Positions 60,375-64,000 of a DNA stretch of 64,000 nucleotides are shown piece by piece. Every line of letters starts with the position of its first letter. Positions within the stretch are counted from its first letter, which is position 1. The notes beneath the pieces were generated by a model. It ran no database searches. It worked only from the letters and a program-made list of their open reading frames with translations, and had not been told where the DNA came from. A program made the translations under genes and the position numbers. Origin of the DNA: Streptomyces sp. R41 (GTDB lineage: Bacteria > Actinomycetota > Actinomycetes > Streptomycetales > Streptomycetaceae); the NCBI RefSeq assembly GCF_041053055.1, contig NZ_CP163443.1:10398394-10462393 (forward strand). The letters are read 5' to 3'.

Positions 60375-61322
60375 CTACCGGTGCTGTCGCCACCGGTTCG
60401 GGTCCACTTCCAGCGCCGCCCGGTCCCAGCCGCCGTGTTCCGCGGCAGCCTCATAGGTCGTGTGCAGGAAATCAGCTAGTGCCCGGTCCGGGTCGGCCGC
60501 AGTACGCACCGCTTCGTACGGCAGAAGGAACTGGCCGAGGTCAGGGTTGTAGAACGCGTCGGCCGGGGTGACCGGCTGGTCGGCGAAGCCGTCCGGCTCG
60601 GGATAGGCGTACGAGTAAAAGGCCCCCTCCTCACCTCCGCCGGGCCAGAAACCACAGCTGCTCAACTCGCGGGAGTAGCCCTCCACCATCACCCAGTCAC
60701 CGCAGTTCGGGGCGCCGCCGGGATGGGGCGGAGCCGCCCGTCCTGAGAACCTCGTGCAGGCCAGGTCCATGGCGCCCCAGAAGAAGTGCACTGGGCTCAC
60801 CTTGCCGGCGAAGTGCGAGCGGAACTCCCCCAGCACCCGGTTGGCCTGCAGCAACTGCCGCCAGAAGAGCTGCGCGGCTCTCGGGTCGTAGGAAGTGTGC
60901 TGGTGGTCTTCGTCGAAGGGGATCGCCGGGTCTACCTCGTTTGGAGACGCCTGGATCTTCGTCTCGATCCCCAGCTCACTCAGGGCTTGCATCGTGTCGC
61001 GGTAGAAGTCGGCCACCGGCCTCGGCGCCAGGGCAACGCTGCGGTTGGCGCCGTCGCTGCTGCGGATACGCAGCTGATGGTCGAGGAAGTCGAACTCGAT
61101 GTCGAAGGCCCCTGAGCGGTAGGGGATCGCCGACGTGCTCAGGCCGCGCGGGCTGACATACAAGGTGACCTGCCACCAGTGATTGACCAGGGGCGCGTGG
61201 GCCAGCCGAATCTTGCCGACGATCTGGGTCCACATGTGCAGTGTGTCCCGGGTCTCGGTCCAGTCGGCGACTCGCAGCCGCGGCCACATCATCCGCGACG
61301 CCCCATCGGAGACCACGGCCAC
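60375..61322 (-). CDS. DUF5996 family protein
   Basis: A 315-residue soluble protein. Landmarks are LRVADWTETRDTLHMWTQIV, HWWQVTLYVSPRGLSTSAIP and the Trp/Phe-rich VHFFWGAMDLACTRFSGR. This matches the DUF5996 family, whose activity is not known. It stands alone between unrelated genes on the other strand. The start at 61322 was taken as the longest plausible. Confidence 0.85.
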   Translation of the reverse strand: MAVVSDGASRMMWPRLRVADWTETRDTLHMWTQIVGKIRLAHAPLVNHWWQVTLYVSPRGLSTSAIPYRSGAFDIEFDFLDHQLRIRSSDGANRSVALAPRPVADFYRDTMQALSELGIETKIQASPNEVDPAIPFDEDHQHTSYDPRAAQLFWRQLLQANRVLGEFRSHFAGKVSPVHFFWGAMDLACTRFSGRAAPPHPGGAPNCGDWVMVEGYSRELSSCGFWPGGGEEGAFYSYAYPEPDGFADQPVTPADAFYNPDLGQFLLPYEAVRTAADPDRALADFLHTTYEAAAEHGGWDRAALEVDPNRWRQHR

Positions 61323-61545
61323 AGCACACTCCTCCCAGGACGAACTGGCCGATATCCGACCACGCTGCCCTCAGTCGAAGAATCAGGCAACCGGGCAGGC
61401 AACCCGGCGCGCCTCACCGGCCACCGGACCGGGACGCTTGCATGCTCCACGAGCAGCCGTGCGCCCGGATCGCAAGGAGTGATCCAGCGGCCTGGTCTCG
61501 CCAGAGGCGGCGAGGCCCTTTGGGGCCGATCGGAAGGAGTTCATC

Positions 61546-62400
61546 ATGAATGTTGACCAACCGGTACTGGTGCTGGGGGCGACCGGGGGACAGGGCGGCG
61601 CCGTCGTCAGCGCGTTGCTGTCCCGCGGTACCGCCGTCCGCGGCCTGGTCCGCAACCCTCAATCGGCTTCGGCCCGGCGCCTGGCCGCCCGTAACGTTGA
61701 GGTTGTGGGCGGAGATCTCATGGACCGCGAATCCCTGGCCTTGGCCATGCGGGGAGTAGCCGGTGTGTTTGCGATGACCACGCCCTTCGAGTCAGGACCG
61801 GCCGCCGAGATCGCGCAGGGCCGGAGCATTCTCACCGCCGCCCATGATGCCCGTGTGCCACATCTGGTCTTCAGTTCCGTCGCAGGTGCCGACCAGGACA
61901 CTGGCGTGCCGCATTTCGAGACCAAGGCTGTCATTGAACGGGAACTGGCCGCAGGCGAGCTGCCCTACACGATCCTGGGGCCCACCTACTTCTTCGACAA
62001 CGCCCTCGGCGGCGAGGACCGAATCCGCCAGGGGGTGCTCGATCTGCCTCTGCCACCGGACCGTCCGCTGCAGCAATTGGCACGCCCCGATCTGGGCGAG
62101 TTCACCGCCGCCGTTTTTGCCGCACCGGACGCGTTTGTCGGACAGCGTATCGAGCTCGCCAGTGACGCCCCCACGCCCGGTGACATGGCAGCCGCGTTGG
62201 GCACGGCACTCGGTGGGTCCGTTCGCCACAACGAAGTGCAGCTCAACGAGATCGGCAACGAGGACATGCGGGCGATGTGGACGTTCCTGCGTGGCCCCGG
62301 CTACCGCGTCGACCTGTCGGCGCTGCACGCCGCCCATCCCGATGTGCGCTGGACGTCGTTCGCCGACTGGGCCGAAGACACCTTTTCCATGGCGCCGTGA
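61546..62400 (+). CDS. NmrA/HSCARG-like NAD(P)-binding protein
   Basis: A 284-residue Rossmann protein. The N-terminal loop is VLVLGATGGQGGAVVSALLS; the family sequence FAMTTPFESGPAAEIAQG follows, then VFSSVAGADQDTGVPHFETK. NmrA-like proteins sense the redox state of NAD(P) or act as atypical short-chain reductases. The catalytic Tyr of classical SDRs is not in place. An AAGGAG-type ribosome site precedes ATG 61546. Its flanks give no functional clue. Confidence 0.9.
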   Translation: MNVDQPVLVLGATGGQGGAVVSALLSRGTAVRGLVRNPQSASARRLAARNVEVVGGDLMDRESLALAMRGVAGVFAMTTPFESGPAAEIAQGRSILTAAHDARVPHLVFSSVAGADQDTGVPHFETKAVIERELAAGELPYTILGPTYFFDNALGGEDRIRQGVLDLPLPPDRPLQQLARPDLGEFTAAVFAAPDAFVGQRIELASDAPTPGDMAAALGTALGGSVRHNEVQLNEIGNEDMRAMWTFLRGPGYRVDLSALHAAHPDVRWTSFADWAEDTFSMAP

Positions 62401-62795
62401 CGGGCTGTCTTGTCTGCGGGCCGTTGGGATGGTCGACGTCGGCTGTCGCGTGGTGACGGTGCGGTTTTGCTTGCTCGTGCTGAGGCACGGCTCGAGGGGA
62501 GTGCGGTGGTGGTATTGGAGGTTGTCGAGGGCTGGTGGGCGTCCCGGCCGGCAGCGGGTGTTTCTTGGTGGTGAGTCGGCTGCGTGGGTGTTTCAGTGTT
62601 TTCCGTCTGTCGGTCGTTATGTGCTGCCGGGCATGGTCCGAGAGCGCTCGGGGCGTCCTGGGGGCGTGTCGTGCGGTGTGTGTGGACAGTTGCTCGGGGC
62701 GGGGCACAGTGGCGGCGAGATGGTGAAGGGGCCGGTCGGGTGCGGGAATGGGGGCGGCCCCCATTCCCGCGCGTGGTGGCGGAGAAGGGCACTGG
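62401..62795. other. intergenic stretch with a strong hairpin
   Basis: No supported gene is seen. The plus strand is G/T-rich and unlike coding DNA nearby. The hairpin at 62742-62770 is listed separately. Confidence 0.4.
62742..62770 (+). promoter_or_regulatory. 29-bp inverted repeat 26 bp before a start codon
   Basis: GCGGGAATGGGGGC, a central G and the exact complement of the first arm form a near-perfect dyad. It ends about 10 bp before the ribosome site GGAGAAGG of the following gene. It may be an operator or a hairpin in the mRNA leader. Confidence 0.5.
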
Positions 62796-63584
62796 ATGAG
62801 CGCACGTTTTGAGGAGATTGATTGGCGGCGGACGCCGATGGGTGAGATCAGTCTGCGTCGTCGGTTGGAGCCGGTGTCGGGGGAGGAGGTGTATGAGGTC
62901 AAGCTCGGCGACGAGTATCTGATGTCGAGCCTGTTCACGGCGGGGGAGGTTGCGCTGGCCCGTTTGGGGCTGGCGGAGTTGCGTGGGGGCCCGCTTGATG
63001 TTGCGGTGGGCGGGCTGGGTCTCGGGTATACGGCCCGGGCGGCGCTGGATGATCCGCGGGTGCGCTCGCTGATCGTCGTCGACGTCCTGGCAGAGGTGAT
63101 CGACTGGCATCGGCGCGGGCTCGTACCGCTGGGTGCGGGACTGGTGTCGGACCCCCGGTGCCGGCTGGTGCACGGGGACTTCTTCGCGATGGCTGCGCAG
63201 AGCGCGGCGGCGGGCGGACCGGTGCCTGCGGGGGGTACGGCCGGCGGCGCCGTCGGTGCGGCCCCGCCCGGTGTGGACCCCGAGACTCCTGGTCGCCGTT
63301 TCCACGCGATCCTGCTGGACGTGGACCATTCACCGCGCCATGTGCTGCATCCCGGCCATGCCGCGTTCTACCGGCCGGCCGGTCTGACCGCGCTGGCCGG
63401 GCTATTGCGTCCCGGGGGTGTGTTCGCGCTGTGGTCGAACGATCCGCCGGACGAAGAGTTCGGCTCGGTGCTGGCGGAGGTCTTCGTGGAGAGTGCTGCG
63501 CACGTGGTCGATTTCGACAATCCGCTCCAAGGCGGGAGTGCGGCCAACACGGTCTACGTCGCCCGCAGGCGCGCGGCTGGCTGA
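62796..63584 (+). CDS. spermidine synthase-like methyltransferase-fold protein
   Basis: A 262-residue protein. It starts FEEIDWRRTPMGEISLRRRL, has the motif VAVGGLGLGYTARAALDDPR (glycine-rich loop), LIVVDVLAEVIDWH and HAILLDVDHSPRHVLHP, which resemble the polyamine synthase family. The substrate residues expected in a real spermidine synthase are not all visible, so it may act on another substrate. ATG 62796 follows GGAGAAGG. Confidence 0.82.
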   Translation: MSARFEEIDWRRTPMGEISLRRRLEPVSGEEVYEVKLGDEYLMSSLFTAGEVALARLGLAELRGGPLDVAVGGLGLGYTARAALDDPRVRSLIVVDVLAEVIDWHRRGLVPLGAGLVSDPRCRLVHGDFFAMAAQSAAAGGPVPAGGTAGGAVGAAPPGVDPETPGRRFHAILLDVDHSPRHVLHPGHAAFYRPAGLTALAGLLRPGGVFALWSNDPPDEEFGSVLAEVFVESAAHVVDFDNPLQGGSAANTVYVARRRAAG

Positions 63585-63599
63585 TGACCAGCAGCGGGA

Positions 63600-63893
63600 T
63601 CAGCGGAGCGTGAACGACGCCCGCTGCTGCCACCGTGTTCCGTCGTGGACCAGGAGATCGACCGACGACACGCTGGCGGTGACGGGAAGCCTGTCGCGAA
63701 GGTCGGTCTCGGCTTCCGCCGGCACGGCATCGTCTTGCCCCTGAGCGATGGTCAGATGCGGGACTGTGTCGTCGAACTGACCGCCGAACGGCGGGGTCTG
63801 GGGCCATCGATCCGTGATCGCCTCGGTGAGCCTGGGTTCCTTTGTCGGGGGCGACGGCTTGATCCGCGCCCGGCGTTGTCCGGCACGGTCCAC
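63600..63893 (-). pseudogene. C-terminal half of a 2'-5' RNA ligase-like protein
   Basis: The 97-codon frame contains LTEAITDRWPQTPPFGGQFD, DTVPHLTIAQGQDD (second HxT-type motif) and VSSVDLLVHDGTRWQQR, as in the C-terminal half of 2'-5' RNA ligase-type phosphodiesterases. The first HxT motif and about 70 residues before it are absent; the upstream bases do not continue the match. It is probably a truncated gene. Confidence 0.65.
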
Positions 63894-64000
63894 GGCGTAG
63901 TTGCCGCGGCGCGGTCAATGCCCAACTTGCGGGTCAGGCACGGCTATCGGGCCGAGTGGTGTCGTGTTGGGGCTCTCGTTGCGTGTGTGTGTTTGTGGGC
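63894..64000. other. end of window
   Basis: No gene can be supported in the last 107 bases. The G/T-rich tail resembles the intergenic stretch at 62.4 kb. Confidence 0.3.

Noticed and set aside
1..64000. tRNA or rRNA genes
   Set aside because: No cloverleaf-like run with a TTCGA loop or rRNA-like conserved segment was noticed on either strand; a dedicated scan would be needed to be certain.

Overview
The window is high-GC actinobacterial DNA, almost certainly from a Streptomyces. Supporting signs are the very high G/C at third codon positions, GTG starts, the XRE-DUF5753/DUF397/HATPase regulator set, two PF04672-type methyltransferases, an RheA-type heat-shock operator and a 29/32-nt type I-E CRISPR array. 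Several broken transposase and integrase genes and a ParA gene suggest an accessory region such as a chromosome arm or an integrated or linear plasmid. No tRNA or rRNA gene was seen.

Layout. 0-5 kb: a regulatory module (Cys-rich small protein, HATPase, DUF397, XRE-DUF5753), a methyltransferase, then integrase and IS3 debris. 5.3-14.1 kb: a compact biosynthetic locus with SbnA and SbnB homologues (an L-2,3-diaminopropionate, Dap, pathway), a carrier-membrane-hexapeptide protein built like the C-terminal part of epsilon-poly-lysine synthetase, an NRPS with truncated C, A and T domains, and a SyrP-like dioxygenase. It is best read as a Dap homopolymer/oligomer pathway, possibly hydroxylated. 14.4-17.3 kb: ParA with a small partner, a RibD_C reductase and a SigG-like sigma factor. 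17.5-28.7 kb: a catabolic island. Its long minus-strand operon holds BKACE, quinone oxidoreductase, TauD dioxygenase, MFS transporter, small hydrolase and acetoacetyl-CoA synthetase; an AraC regulator and a divergent TauD dioxygenase plus acyl-CoA ligase pair accompany it. The metabolic logic is beta-keto acid cleavage followed by acetoacetate salvage.

29-40 kb: a second PF04672 methyltransferase, a DUF6461 protein, an F420/SnoaL-like pair divergent from a TetR gene with a clear operator, a luciferase-like oxidoreductase, integrase and IS110 remnants, and a 1465-residue CtpI-like P-type ATPase. 40.5-45.5 kb: a decayed PAS-GAF gene and a four-gene set (two unknown proteins, DyP peroxidase, BASS-type transporter). 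45.6-46.9 kb: a transposon-like element with 45-bp terminal inverted repeats and a 7-bp target duplication, carrying an alpha/beta hydrolase behind a 17-codon leader ORF. 47-51 kb: a mosaic of gene fragments including a second, truncated copy of hsp20, a collagen-like secreted protein, DUF2267, and hsp20 with a RheA-like regulator. 51-58.5 kb: an IS graveyard (IS21, IS4, IS256, IS5 remnants) with an orphan CRISPR array, a lipoprotein, an ANTAR protein, VOC proteins and an esterase. 58.8-64 kb: a secreted phospholipase D-like protein, DUF5996, NmrA-like, spermidine-synthase-like and a truncated 2'-5' RNA ligase-like gene.

The Dap locus and the hydrolase-bearing element are the two most notable systems. 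All functional calls rest on motif recognition by eye; no database search was run.
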